This document shows positions 37,135 through 47,921 of a stretch of DNA of 64,000 nucleotides, in pieces. Origin of the DNA: Pseudobdellovibrionaceae bacterium. GTDB lineage: Bacteria; Bdellovibrionota; Bdellovibrionia; Bdellovibrionales; UBA1609. A program made the translations under genes and the position numbers. How positions within the stretch are numbered: position 1 is the first letter of the stretch; each line of letters starts with the position of its first letter. The DNA lies in contig JABJQG010000003.1 of NCBI GenBank assembly GCA_018663505.1, forward strand, positions 124,001-188,000, read 5' to 3'. The notes below the pieces were generated by a model. That model saw nothing but the letters and a program-made list of their open reading frames with translations, was not told the origin of the DNA and ran no database searches.

Positions 37135-38139
37135 TTACCACCTTGGATTATCGGGTTCAAAATGAGAGCTATTTATAAGATCTATCAAAAAGTTCGATGT
37201 TTGACTGCCTGCCTCCCACTCGAGAACTCTATTCATTAAAGAAATTTGAGCGAGTAAACTAAGTGAGCTTAGATTTTCTGATTTTGAGATTCTTTGAAGA
37301 AAGTCATTAGCTTCCTTTTCTGTTCTTTGTGAATACTCACTTTTTCCTTCGGGTCGGCTTTTAATATGTACAAATGTGGTCGTATCTCGAAATTCTACTC
37401 TTATGTATAGGTATCCTCCCTGATACAATCCCTTTTGAAACTGAAGTTGATAACCTTGCTCAACTTTATGCCAACTTGAGTACTCTAAATTTAAATGATC
37501 AGCTAAGTTGTCTTTATAAATTGGAAAACGAGGAATAAAATTACTTTCTATCCAACTGCTTCTAATTCGAAAAACTGAAACACCATCTAAATACTTGGCA
37601 GCATAGTGGTGTAATTTACGAGGTAATATAAACACAGAGCTATCATTTGGGCGTAATCGTATCAACTCGCCTTCAAAGGCATAAAGTTTGTCGCGATGTC
37701 TTAGTGCATGATGAAAGAAATTCTTATTATAAGTTTCACCCATGACGATTCCATTTATATCCGCCCACATATGTAAAATGGGTTCATCATAGGCTTCACC
37801 AAGAAGTTTAGCCTCTCCAGATTTTACAGCATTAAGGAATTCATTTTTAATCAATTCAGATTTTGCTTCAAAGATTTTGATTGAGTTTTTAGGTGAAATG
37901 TCAATAGTACCTGTAGCCCAACGAAGCCAGGGTATAATCCTAGAGCGCATAGGTAAGATTTGTACCTCATCATAATCCTTAGAATTAAAATCGTGAGGAC
38001 TTCTTGCTCCAAAAATTGCATCAGGTGATTTATTGGAATTCTCTACTTGGGAAAAAGTTTGTATACAGGTTTTTGCCCATATTTGCGGACTTATGTATAG
38101 AATACTGACAATTAACAGCGTTAACAATGTAGGTTTCAT
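37135..38139 (-). CDS. Secreted protein of unknown function
   Basis: 334 residues with signal peptide (MKPTLLTLLIVSILYISPQIWA). The mature part is a mix of helices and strands with many Tyr, Trp and His; there is a near-N-terminal DFNSKDYDEVQILPMRSR segment and a Lys/Glu/Ser-rich C-terminal half. No family recognised. AAGGAG lies before the ATG. It is flanked by two copies of a degenerate repeat. Confidence 0.65.
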   Translation of the reverse strand: MKPTLLTLLIVSILYISPQIWAKTCIQTFSQVENSNKSPDAIFGARSPHDFNSKDYDEVQILPMRSRIIPWLRWATGTIDISPKNSIKIFEAKSELIKNEFLNAVKSGEAKLLGEAYDEPILHMWADINGIVMGETYNKNFFHHALRHRDKLYAFEGELIRLRPNDSSVFILPRKLHHYAAKYLDGVSVFRIRSSWIESNFIPRFPIYKDNLADHLNLEYSSWHKVEQGYQLQFQKGLYQGGYLYIRVEFRDTTTFVHIKSRPEGKSEYSQRTEKEANDFLQRISKSENLSSLSLLAQISLMNRVLEWEAGSQTSNFLIDLINSSHFEPDNPRW

Positions 38140-38306
38140 ATTTATTCTCCTTATAGTTTAGTAACTACAAGAACAATGCCATGTTATTCTTAATAATTAA
38201 GCATGTATACAAATTTACATATTACTCATGCCTGATTATTTTTTTTCATAAAGTTGAGTGTTATTTTTGTAATAAGCATTACATTGTATATAAGTATATA
38301 TGAGAT

Positions 38307-38342
38307 CTTAACTTCAGTAGTTCTCGAACAACTGAAGTTAAG
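38307..38342. repeat. 36-base near-perfect palindrome
   Basis: CTTAACTTCAGT and ACTGAAGTTAAG (12 bp perfect) flank an inner GTTC-TC-GAAC, broken by only one A-A pair. It lies in the gap between two minus-strand genes (38140-38402). No T-run follows on either side, so a plain terminator is unlikely; operator or recombination site are options. Confidence 0.6.
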
Positions 38343-38365
38343 TAATATACTCCAATAACATGACT

Positions 38366-38393
38366 AAGTGCATCCGCAAAAGATGCCTGGCAC
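38366..38393. repeat. Degenerate repeat, copy 2
   Basis: GTGCATC CGCAAAA GATGCC forms a 5-bp stem and runs into TGGCACC. Compare copy 1 at 37083-37112. On the minus strand the end reads AAGGTGCCAGGCATCTT, an imperfect inverted repeat. Confidence 0.4.
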
Positions 38394-38402
38394 CTTATGT
38401 GT

Positions 38403-39077
38403 TTATAGGGAGGCTCTACAGGAAGTGTAGTTATTAAAAATAGCTCCATTTTTGGAAACGCTTTTTGATGAAAAATTATATAAAAATGCGACCCATGGGG
38501 CTCTTCCATCGTTATCTTTAGGAGCACAAGTTCCAAAAACACTTCGAGTTTCGATACCGTCAGCTATTGCAGTGGCACAAGATCTATTGCTTGAGTAAGT
38601 CATACTTAGCTTTGTAGCAGTTAGATTTGAGACTGTAAAAATAGAATAAGGGCTTCTTCCGTCCCTATCAGTGGGAGCGCAAATAATGGTTTCGCTATTA
38701 TTTTTGAGAACTCTTTTTTTACTGATTGCAGCAGTACAAGAGGTTTTAGTCGCAAAAACTATACCCGGGATTTTTGTTGTAATTAAGGTATCAGTATTTT
38801 TGGCGGCAAGACTATAGGGGTTTCTACCATCATCATCTTTAGGAACACATGTGTAAGTAAAACGGGGATTGGGCTGTCGGTCATCTCTGCCTATTAATAT
38901 ATTGAGAGATTGTCTAAGATGTTTCCTGGCATTTTTTAATTCTTGATCTGATGCATCCGTATTATCCAGTTCAATATCAATTTTATCCATAATATTTCGC
39001 ATACGAGCTATGGTTCTTTCGTTGGCTTGAAGTTGAAAAGTTGCTGATAAAATAAACATAATTATTGTAAGCTTCAT
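38403..39077 (-). CDS. Secreted protein with three tandem repeats of about 50 residues
   Basis: 224 residues with signal peptide (MKLTIIMFILSATFQLQA), a helical part, then three repeat units opening with the same block: CVPKDDDGRNPYSL, CAPTDRDGRSPYSI and CAPKDNDGRAPWVA, each followed after about 35 residues by a Cys in SCxxAI or SCRAS. The DxDGRxP block is Ca-site-like and the paired Cys suggest a disulfide per unit. No family recognised. The third unit ends the protein. Confidence 0.7.
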   Translation of the reverse strand: MKLTIIMFILSATFQLQANERTIARMRNIMDKIDIELDNTDASDQELKNARKHLRQSLNILIGRDDRQPNPRFTYTCVPKDDDGRNPYSLAAKNTDTLITTKIPGIVFATKTSCTAAISKKRVLKNNSETIICAPTDRDGRSPYSIFTVSNLTATKLSMTYSSNRSCATAIADGIETRSVFGTCAPKDNDGRAPWVAFLYNFSSKSVSKNGAIFNNYTSCRASL

Positions 39078-39208
39078 ATTTCCCCCTTATGGAATGACCG
39101 TGTAAAAATTACATGGGCATTCTGTAGAGTCAAGGAGTCTGGCTATATGTGGGAATAAGTATATGAAGTGAGTACAAGTATGGGTCGTTAGCAAAGTCTT
39201 AGAGGCAT

Positions 39209-39268
39209 TTTTGAGCTATGAATCTCCCATGGATGGAAAACTATCAATTTTGCACTAAAAGCTCAAAA
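39209..39268. repeat. Inverted repeat enclosing a dispersed 16-mer
   Basis: TTTTGAGCT (39209-39217) and AGCTCAAAA (39260-39268) pair perfectly. Between them lies ATCTCCCATGGATGGA (39222-39237), which occurs also at 19065-19080 in the hairpin cluster. The rest of the 220-base gap holds no gene. Confidence 0.5.
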
Positions 39269-39297
39269 GTTCTTACTCATAAACCCATCTAATAAAA

Positions 39298-40776
39298 TTA
39301 TAGTTGCTTTTCTGTTGTTGGGATAAAAAGTTCGAACCCCTTTGGTAGGTGAACATTAGCTTTTATGGCTTTTTTAAGATCGAGATTGTGTTTAACAAGA
39401 GTCTTAAGGTTTAATTTTAAGTTTTTTGCTATATTTTTAACACGACTTTTCTTATTCACTGTTATGCTTTGTAGATTTAAGGTTGTGGTATCATTAGGAA
39501 CATTGAAATACTGTTCTTTATATTTTTCAGCGTGAAGCACAGCTAAGAAACAAGTGTAGAAATTACGAGAAGCAAATTTAAAACTTGGAGAACTGTAATA
39601 GGAGATTAACTTGATTATAGATTTGGACTTAAGCTTTTTGACTCCTTTTCTAACGCCACCTACCCCATGATTGTAAGCAGTAATAGCTAAAGGCCATGAT
39701 CGTAGAATTCTATAATCACGTCGAAGATGTTTTCTCGCAAACTGGGTGGCTTTTAAAGGAGAATTTCTTTCATCAATATGCTTGTTTAAAATAAGAAACT
39801 CTTTTCCTGATCGAGGAATAATTTGCCATATGCCACTAGCTCCAACGCGACTAAAAGCGTCTACATTAAAACTAGATTCTACAAAGGGAATTCTTGTGAG
39901 TTCTGTGGGTAAACCATAGTTCTCAAATTCTCTTTCCATCATAGGTAAAAAGGGGATACTTTTTAGTATTCCAGTTTGGATAAAGTTCTTTTGTCCCACT
40001 TGTGTACGAAACTTATATGCTGCTATTTTCAAATTTTTTCTTATTGGTCCTCGTATACCTTTTATAAGCTTATAGAGGTGTCTATCATAAGCATTAAGGT
40101 TCCTAAAATTTTTTCTTTTTGATAAAGCTAACAATCTATTTTTTAATTTTTTCTTTTCTTTTTTAACTAATTTTTCACCGCGTGATTTTTTTAACCAAGT
40201 GGGTCCTTTACCATTGTAAAAGGGCTTGATATCAATCACTTTGTATACCAACCAAGGGAATTTTGTGTGATGGAGGACGTATTTGTCTGAATCATGCTTT
40301 GTATAGATATCAAACCAAAATCCAACTCGTTTTTTTAAACGTTTATGAATTTTAAAATCTTTGGAAATACGTTGATCCAAGTCATTAAGGACCTGTGCCT
40401 TACTGAATTTTTGGGAAACTTCAGGATCTAAGATTTGATTTTGAGGTGAAGGTGGAGCAATGGCTAAAACTTTAGCTTTCTTTAGCTTTACTATTTGTTT
40501 ATTGATGGGTTGAGGCTTATTCCGTAAATTAGTAACTGTTTTTTTAGAAGCTTTGCGTTTTGAGGTTGCAATGGAGGAGGTTTTTAATTCAACTTGTTCT
40601 ATGGTTTTTTTGAGGGGCTGAGTAGAGGCTGATTTGGCTTTGATCTCTAAATTATTGCTAGAAGATGGAGCTGTATAGAGCTGGTTGAGATATAAATTCT
40701 GTAGTCCTAAGGCGAAGCCCAAAAAGAGAGAAGTGTTTAAAAGTATGGATTTAGGGCTTTGGATTTGTTCTATCAT
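39298..40776 (-). CDS. Membrane-anchored lytic transglycosylase (MltD/SLT type) with LysM-like tail
   Basis: 492 residues. An N-terminal membrane segment (SILLNTSLFLGFALGLQNLYL) anchors it; a long Lys-rich region follows. The SLT domain (about 270-400) has the catalytic Glu in IPFVESSFN, with GASGIWQIIPRSGK and AITAYNHGVGGVR, the normal Slt/MltD signatures. The last 55 residues (VNKKSRVKNIAKNLKLNLKTLVKHN) look like a degenerate LysM. It cuts peptidoglycan glycan strands. A predatory or growth role cannot be told apart. Divergent to the phosphoesterase gene. Confidence 0.85.
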   Translation of the reverse strand: MIEQIQSPKSILLNTSLFLGFALGLQNLYLNQLYTAPSSSNNLEIKAKSASTQPLKKTIEQVELKTSSIATSKRKASKKTVTNLRNKPQPINKQIVKLKKAKVLAIAPPSPQNQILDPEVSQKFSKAQVLNDLDQRISKDFKIHKRLKKRVGFWFDIYTKHDSDKYVLHHTKFPWLVYKVIDIKPFYNGKGPTWLKKSRGEKLVKKEKKKLKNRLLALSKRKNFRNLNAYDRHLYKLIKGIRGPIRKNLKIAAYKFRTQVGQKNFIQTGILKSIPFLPMMEREFENYGLPTELTRIPFVESSFNVDAFSRVGASGIWQIIPRSGKEFLILNKHIDERNSPLKATQFARKHLRRDYRILRSWPLAITAYNHGVGGVRKGVKKLKSKSIIKLISYYSSPSFKFASRNFYTCFLAVLHAEKYKEQYFNVPNDTTTLNLQSITVNKKSRVKNIAKNLKLNLKTLVKHNLDLKKAIKANVHLPKGFELFIPTTEKQL

Positions 40777-40879
40777 AAGCCATAAATTTGCAATAACTAG
40801 ACCATGAAAATCTTGGATAAGAGTTGAGATTTTACATGTTTAGGTGGTTTTTTGCCAAATACAGTGTAAAATTTTTGAT

Positions 40880-42343
40880 ATGACGACGAAAATTGCCGCT
40901 GATTCGGCAGATATATGCACGGCAGTGATCAGTGATTTACATATTTGTGAGGCACAAATCCCTGACCCCAAGTCCCCTTTGTGGAAGAGATACAAGAGTC
41001 CAGAGTACTTTTTTGATGAGGATTTTTGTAAATTCTTAAAGCATATCGAAGTAAAAGCTGAAGGCAAGCCTCTTGAGCTGGTTTTAAATGGCGATATTTT
41101 TGACTTTGATAGTGTTACGGAGATGCCGAAATCCCCAAGTTATAGGATTTCATTTTTAGAAGCTCATAGTGGCCTGCATCCACAGGAACCAAAATCATTA
41201 TTTAAAATTAAACATATTTTATCTTCACACAAACAAATTACAGATGGCCTTCGTGATTTTATTTTAAATGGTCATGATGTAATATTTATTATTGGTAACC
41301 ATGATTTAGAGTTACACTGGCCATTGGTACAAGAAGAAGTAATTAATACTATAGGTGTGCCAGATGATTTTAAGGACAAGATCCGTTTTTGTGAGTGGTT
41401 TTATATAAGTAATAAGGACACTTTGATAGAGCATGGTAATCAATATGACCCTTATTGTCTTTGTCAGGATCCAGTGAATCCATTTATTTTACGTTTTAAT
41501 CGCATTGAGGTACGGGTACCATTTGGCAATTTAACCACAAGATATATGTTAAATAATATGGGCTTTTTTAACCCACATGTAGATTCTAATTTTATAATGA
41601 GTGCTAAAGAGTATGTGGTTTTGTTTTTTAAATACATTATCCGTAAAGAACCATTTTTAATGGTGACATGGTTTTTTTGGTCTATGGTTACTTTATTTCA
41701 ATCATTTTATGATCGTTTAATTCCTTCACATAAAGAGCTGTTAACTGATGAAGATCGAGTGGAGGAGATTGCTAGAAAAGCAAATGCCACACCACGTATG
41801 GTGAGAGAACTACAAGAGCTGTTTGTACCGCCGGCGTCTAGTTACCCAATGATTATTGCCAAAGAACTTTGGTTAGACAGAGCTCTTTTAGTACTGGTAA
41901 TGTTTTATATTATTTTTCAATTATTTTTATTTATTAATAATGTATATAAGATCTCATTTTTTTGGATGTTTATTCCTTTAGTTTTATTTCTGCCATTTTT
42001 TGTATTCTACTCTAAGTCTGTTGTCTCGGAGGTTATGGAGTATAAAGAACCCCGAGAAAAGCTTATGTGGACAGAAGCAATAATTACTAAGGTTGGTCGT
42101 GTGATTTATGGGCATACACATATAATTAGGCATGAAATGCTAGGTCCAGTGGAGCATTTAAATAGTGGCACTTGGTCTTCTGCTTTTAAAGATGTGGAAT
42201 GTACACAAGCATTAGATCAAAAAACCTATGTCTGGCTGCAGCCATGTGAAAATCCTAATCGTGAGGCAAAAATGTTTCAATTTAAAGATGGCCAGGAGAA
42301 ACCGATTTTAAATATTAAGGATCGTCGTCGTTTTAAAGGATAG
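40880..42343 (+). CDS. Membrane-associated metallophosphoesterase
   Basis: 487 residues from the ATG at 40880 (MTTKIAADSADICTAVISDLH). All calcineurin-like metal motifs are present: SDLHICEAQ, NGDIFDFDS, GNHDLELHW, EHGNQYDPY and IYGHTHI. Between the last two motifs an insert carries two membrane helices (ALLVLVMFYIIFQLFLFI and WMFIPLVLFLPFFVFY). So the protein is anchored with the active site facing the cytoplasm. The substrate is unknown; LpxH-type lipid A hydrolases share the fold. No clear ribosome site upstream. Confidence 0.8.
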   Translation: MTTKIAADSADICTAVISDLHICEAQIPDPKSPLWKRYKSPEYFFDEDFCKFLKHIEVKAEGKPLELVLNGDIFDFDSVTEMPKSPSYRISFLEAHSGLHPQEPKSLFKIKHILSSHKQITDGLRDFILNGHDVIFIIGNHDLELHWPLVQEEVINTIGVPDDFKDKIRFCEWFYISNKDTLIEHGNQYDPYCLCQDPVNPFILRFNRIEVRVPFGNLTTRYMLNNMGFFNPHVDSNFIMSAKEYVVLFFKYIIRKEPFLMVTWFFWSMVTLFQSFYDRLIPSHKELLTDEDRVEEIARKANATPRMVRELQELFVPPASSYPMIIAKELWLDRALLVLVMFYIIFQLFLFINNVYKISFFWMFIPLVLFLPFFVFYSKSVVSEVMEYKEPREKLMWTEAIITKVGRVIYGHTHIIRHEMLGPVEHLNSGTWSSAFKDVECTQALDQKTYVWLQPCENPNREAKMFQFKDGQEKPILNIKDRRRFKG

Positions 42344-42374
42344 GTTTTTTCATGCTTTTTTCGGTCTTAGATCG

Positions 42375-42559
42375 TGTCAAAGTTGTTAAGTCCTTCCCAT
42401 CAGAAAATTCCTCTTTTTGAACCTGCAATATCTTACACCAAAAGGCTCAGACATGCGGTTCTCGCCCTTCGGGCTGCGATCCGAACTCGCTTTTGGCGCA
42501 AGATATTGCAGGTTCAAAAAGAGGAATTTTCTGATGGGAAGGACTTAACAACTTTGACA
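42375..42559. repeat. 185-base foldback element with 70-base arms
   Basis: Left arm 42375-42444 and right arm 42490-42559 are inverted copies of each other over 70 bases with two mismatches (around 42435 and 42437 against 42499 and 42497). The 45-base loop holds its own hairpin: GTTC-TCGC-CC-TTCG-GG-CT-GCGA ... GAAC. The element fills most of the gap between the phosphoesterase and ligA. No transposase, no clear target-site duplication. It could be a MITE-like remnant, or give a long double-stranded RNA hairpin in the ligA leader. Confidence 0.85.
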
Positions 42560-42599
42560 ACATGTGGGTGGGTTAGACATTTTGATTTTTTTTGTATAG

Positions 42600-44615
<2,016 letters not shown>

Positions 44616-44662
44616 TGCTAGCAATTAGGATAAAAGTAACTCTACGAGTTTAGGTTAGGTGT

Positions 44663-44710
44663 ATTTCAAACAAAAAAAGCATCACAGAGGATGCTTTTTT
44701 TGTTTGAAAT
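44663..44710. terminator. Perfect 48-base bidirectional terminator between ligA and the histone gene
   Basis: Two 21-base arms are perfect inverted copies (ATTTCAAAC, seven A, GCATC against GATGC, seven T, GTTTGAAAT) around ACAGAG. The GC core with T-runs on both sides works for both convergent genes. Confidence 0.92.
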
Positions 44711-44722
44711 GTATAATGAGTT

Positions 44723-44911
44723 TTAGCCCATTGGTATGTCACGGGACATAACCGTTTTTCTACCGTCAGCTTTTGCAGATTCCACACCTTTTTTACAAAG
44801 TTCTTCAACAGCTTCAGATAATGTTTGAATAGTTTCTGAAGAAGTGTTGCATCCGCCAACTTCTTTAATCATTTTTTTAATTTTACTTGTTACTACATAT
44901 ATATCAGCCAT
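44723..44911 (-). CDS. Bacterial histone-fold protein (Bdellovibrio Bd0055-like)
   Basis: 62 residues preceded by GGAGG. The sequence has the histone-fold order of helices (VVTSKIKKMIKEVG, SETIQTLSEAVEELCKKGVESAKADG) and ends in the motif RKTVMSRDIPMG, which matches the conserved end of single-histone-fold proteins, where R-K-T-V-x-x-x-D-I binds DNA or caps the dimer. The family is known in archaea and a few bacteria, and B. bacteriovorus Bd0055 is an abundant chromatin protein. Likely a dimeric nucleoid protein. It is expressed from its own gene, opposite ligA. Confidence 0.85.
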   Translation of the reverse strand: MADIYVVTSKIKKMIKEVGGCNTSSETIQTLSEAVEELCKKGVESAKADGRKTVMSRDIPMG

Positions 44912-45241
44912 TGTGCCTCCAAAGGTTAGATTGAACGTTGATCATGTTAATAAATAAATTGTTAAATATAAAGCTCTTTTAGTATTTATTTGCACTTTCA
45001 GCATGAAAACTTCAAATTATGTACACAAAATAAGCTTATTTCTACTGCTTAGGTTTTATTCTCTAAACATATATGGGCAGTTTTATCTCAAAGATAGAGA
45101 CGCCACGCTGCATCTAAAACAAGCATGTTTTTGAGTTTGAAGAATTTAGCCATAGAAACTTTGTTTTTTTCTATGAAAAATGGAATGATAATTATGAAGC
45201 AAATGGAATTTGCTTTGATTAGCCAGCCAAGGAGAGCCCGC
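44912..45241. other. 330-base divergent intergenic region
   Basis: No gene recognised. It must carry the promoters of the histone gene and of the peptidase gene. An open frame exists from 45125 into the peptidase, but the peptidase signal peptide and the AAGGAG site place the start at 45242. No hairpin or repeat of note. Confidence 0.45.
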
Positions 45242-46423
45242 ATGAAAATCATCATTTTATTTTTAATATTTTCTTTTATACCTCAGATACATGCAGAGGA
45301 CATTTATGTGACCTCTCTTCAAAATTTAAGTCTGGCTCAGAAAAAGGGGATAACCCTGCAAACAGTTTCAAAAAACCAAAGTGGTTTAGTTGCAGTTAAG
45401 ATGACAGAAAAACAAAGGAAAACATTTGCTCAAGTGATGCATGAAGAAAAGCATACTTGTGGTGGATATACTTTTGCAGGTACAGAGTATAAGGCCGATC
45501 TGTTAGATCAGAGTTTAGCTAAAATTTTTAACTTTGCAGATTTTCCTGTATTTGATAATAAAGAAATTAAAAATCAGGTTCATGTGAATAAAGTTAGATC
45601 CTTGTTATCTGCAGATCGATATAAAAACTATATTCAAAACCTTACAGACTTTCCTGATAGAGCTGCCTCATCTAATAATGGAGTGGCTGCTTCAACTTGG
45701 ATTATGGACGAAGTTACTCGTATAAAAGAAAGTTTTAAAGCAGAAAATTTGTCAGCTTTTTATGTATCTAATAGTCGTTATCCCCAGAAATCAGTTGTTG
45801 TTACTTTGGAGGGGTTAAGTGCAGAGAAACCAGGGCTTGTTCTTGGAGCTCATATGGATACGTTGAAACGCAATAAACCAGGAGCAGATGATGATGCCTC
45901 TGGGTCGGCAGCAGTGCTAGAAGTTTTGCAGGCTGTGCTGAGCTCTAAAGTAAAATTAGATCGATCAATTTACTTTATTCTTTATTCAGCAGAAGAAGTG
46001 GGTCTGGTTGGGTCGAGATCAGTTGTTAATCATTTTAAAAACAACAAAATGCAGGTGGAAGCTGTTATGCAGTTAGATATGATTGGTTATCAACCAACAA
46101 AATCTATTCAAAAAATGCATTTTGTAACAGATAATACAAATGTGAGTCTAAATAATTATGTAAAGCAATTAGCTAAGGTATATTTAAATAAAACTGATGC
46201 TCAGTTGTTAGATTTAAAATGTGGTTATTCGTGTAGTGACCATGCTAGATGGCACAGTGCTGGTTTTCCAGCCACCTTTCCTTTTGAATCCTCTTTTTCT
46301 GATCACAATAGAAGTATACACACTTCTAGGGACACAATAAGTTTAGTAAATATTGATCATGCTATGCAGTTTGTTCACTTAGCGGCAGCATTTGTTATTG
46401 AGTTAGGCGAACCTTTAAACTAG
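45242..46423 (+). CDS. Secreted M28-family zinc aminopeptidase
   Basis: 393 residues from the ATG at 45242, which follows AAGGAGAGCCCGC; signal peptide MKIIILFLIFSFIPQIHA. An N-terminal prodomain-like part of about 125 residues precedes the catalytic domain. Metal ligands: His in LGAHMDTL, Asp in GADDDASGS, Glu pair in YSAEEVGLVGS, Asp in QLDMIGYQ and His in SCSDHARWHSAGFP. It resembles the two-zinc aminopeptidases of Vibrio and Aeromonas. Probably exported to digest peptides. It is followed 8 bases later by a Ppx/GppA gene. Confidence 0.9.
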   Translation: MKIIILFLIFSFIPQIHAEDIYVTSLQNLSLAQKKGITLQTVSKNQSGLVAVKMTEKQRKTFAQVMHEEKHTCGGYTFAGTEYKADLLDQSLAKIFNFADFPVFDNKEIKNQVHVNKVRSLLSADRYKNYIQNLTDFPDRAASSNNGVAASTWIMDEVTRIKESFKAENLSAFYVSNSRYPQKSVVVTLEGLSAEKPGLVLGAHMDTLKRNKPGADDDASGSAAVLEVLQAVLSSKVKLDRSIYFILYSAEEVGLVGSRSVVNHFKNNKMQVEAVMQLDMIGYQPTKSIQKMHFVTDNTNVSLNNYVKQLAKVYLNKTDAQLLDLKCGYSCSDHARWHSAGFPATFPFESSFSDHNRSIHTSRDTISLVNIDHAMQFVHLAAAFVIELGEPLN

Positions 46424-46431
46424 TTTAGGTT

Positions 46432-47331
46432 ATGTCTATAAATAGAGTTGCAAGTATTGATCTTGGTTCAAATAGTTTTTTATTACTGATCTCAGAACGA
46501 GATGACCAGGGGCAGCTTTGTGTTATTGAGGATATTTGTTTAGTTACCCAGTTAGCGCAAGGAGTGCAAAAACACAAATTCTTTCATAAGGATGCACTCG
46601 AGAGAGCTAATAAAGCATTTGAACATTTTTTTGAAAAAATTAAATACTATGGTGTGAGCAATATTAAAGTTGTGTCTACTAGTGCTGCGAGAGATGTTAC
46701 AAATAAACAAGAGTTTCTAGATTTAGGATTAAAATATAATTTTCATATTCAGATCATCTCTGGTGAAAAAGAGGCCGAGCTTAGCTTTTTAGGGGCTACA
46801 TTTGATCAGGAACACATTGATGAGAGTTTTGTTTTAGATATTGGTGGAGGATCCACTGAATTTATATATAAACAATCCCATGGCCTGTTTGCCAAAAGTA
46901 TAGATATGGGCGCTGTACGATTAAGAGAAATGTTTATTACAGGCTACCCAATAAAGAAATCCGAAGGAGAAGATTTGAGAGGGTATATAAGAAAATTATT
47001 GAAAGAAAACTTTTCTAAAGAAAACTTTCCCAAGAAAATGTTGGCAGTTGCTGGAACCCCTGTGACTCTCGCTGGTGTTATTCAAGCCATTGAATTTAAC
47101 GAGAATAAAATTCATGGGTTTAGAATTACACTAAATGATCTGAATTTGATGACTCATAGACTTTCAAAAATGGATCTTAATGAAATTAAATTGCTTAAAG
47201 GAATGGACGAAAAAAGAGCTCATGTGATTTATGCAGGGGCCAGTATTTTGTATGAGTGTTTAGAGTATTTTAATTTGCCCGATTTAAAGGTATCTACAAA
47301 AGGTTTAAGATATGGATTGGCATTGAGATGA
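46432..47331 (+). CDS. Ppx/GppA-family phosphatase (exopolyphosphatase-like)
   Basis: 299 residues, the short form without the C-terminal HD domain. Motifs of the ASKHA fold: ASIDLGSNSFLLLI, VVSTSAARD, GEKEAELSFLGA, VLDIGGGSTEF and AVAGTPVTLAGV. It hydrolyses polyphosphate or pppGpp. The specificity cannot be assigned. The stop overlaps the DUF192 start (ATGA). Confidence 0.85.
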   Translation: MSINRVASIDLGSNSFLLLISERDDQGQLCVIEDICLVTQLAQGVQKHKFFHKDALERANKAFEHFFEKIKYYGVSNIKVVSTSAARDVTNKQEFLDLGLKYNFHIQIISGEKEAELSFLGATFDQEHIDESFVLDIGGGSTEFIYKQSHGLFAKSIDMGAVRLREMFITGYPIKKSEGEDLRGYIRKLLKENFSKENFPKKMLAVAGTPVTLAGVIQAIEFNENKIHGFRITLNDLNLMTHRLSKMDLNEIKLLKGMDEKRAHVIYAGASILYECLEYFNLPDLKVSTKGLRYGLALR

Positions 47332-47771
47332 TAATGAGGATGGTTATTGTTGTTTCATTTTTTGTTTGCTTTGTTTATATTAGAGCCAGTGAATTTAGCG
47401 AAAAAAAAATACTTTTAGGGAACCTCAAAGTTACTGTTATGATTGCTGATACTAATCTTAAGCGGCAGCGTGGACTTATGGGGCGTACTAAAATATTAAA
47501 AGATAAAGGCATGTTGTTTGTATTTACTGATTTAAAAATAAGAAGTTTTTGGATGAAAAATACCTTTATTCCACTTTCTATTGGTTACTTTGATGCGAAC
47601 AAGACTTTAGTCGACATTCAACAGATGGCAGCAACAACGGTTGTTCAGAAAGAAATTCCAAGTTATCCCAGTAAAAAACCTGCTCAATATGCACTAGAAG
47701 TAGACCAAGGTTGGTTTAAAAAGAATAACATAAAGGTTGGTACTCAATTTCACTATTTAAAGCAGAAGTAA
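47328..47771 (+). CDS. Secreted DUF192 protein
   Basis: 147 residues with N-terminal signal or anchor (VIVVSFFVCFVYI). DUF192 hallmarks: RQRGLMGRTKI, GMLFVFTD, SFWMKNTFIPLSIGY and the YALEVDQGWF end. The function of the family is unsettled. It starts within the ppx stop (ATGA), so the two are coupled. Confidence 0.88.
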   Translation: MIMRMVIVVSFFVCFVYIRASEFSEKKILLGNLKVTVMIADTNLKRQRGLMGRTKILKDKGMLFVFTDLKIRSFWMKNTFIPLSIGYFDANKTLVDIQQMAATTVVQKEIPSYPSKKPAQYALEVDQGWFKKNNIKVGTQFHYLKQK

Positions 47772-47921
47772 TACTAATTTGAAGTTGGTACTAAAGTTAT
47801 AGGGATATAAGTAATACTTTCACCAACTTAAGTCTGTTTTGAAAATAAAATTCTTCATTGTAAAATATTACTGTGATCTAATATTAATGATGAATAAAAC
47901 ACCTGGAGCAAGGATGCACCT

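Noticed and set aside
42375-42559. CRISPR or integron attC site
   Set aside because: There is only one pair of long arms and no spaced repeats; attC sites lack such long near-perfect arms, and no integrase gene is nearby.
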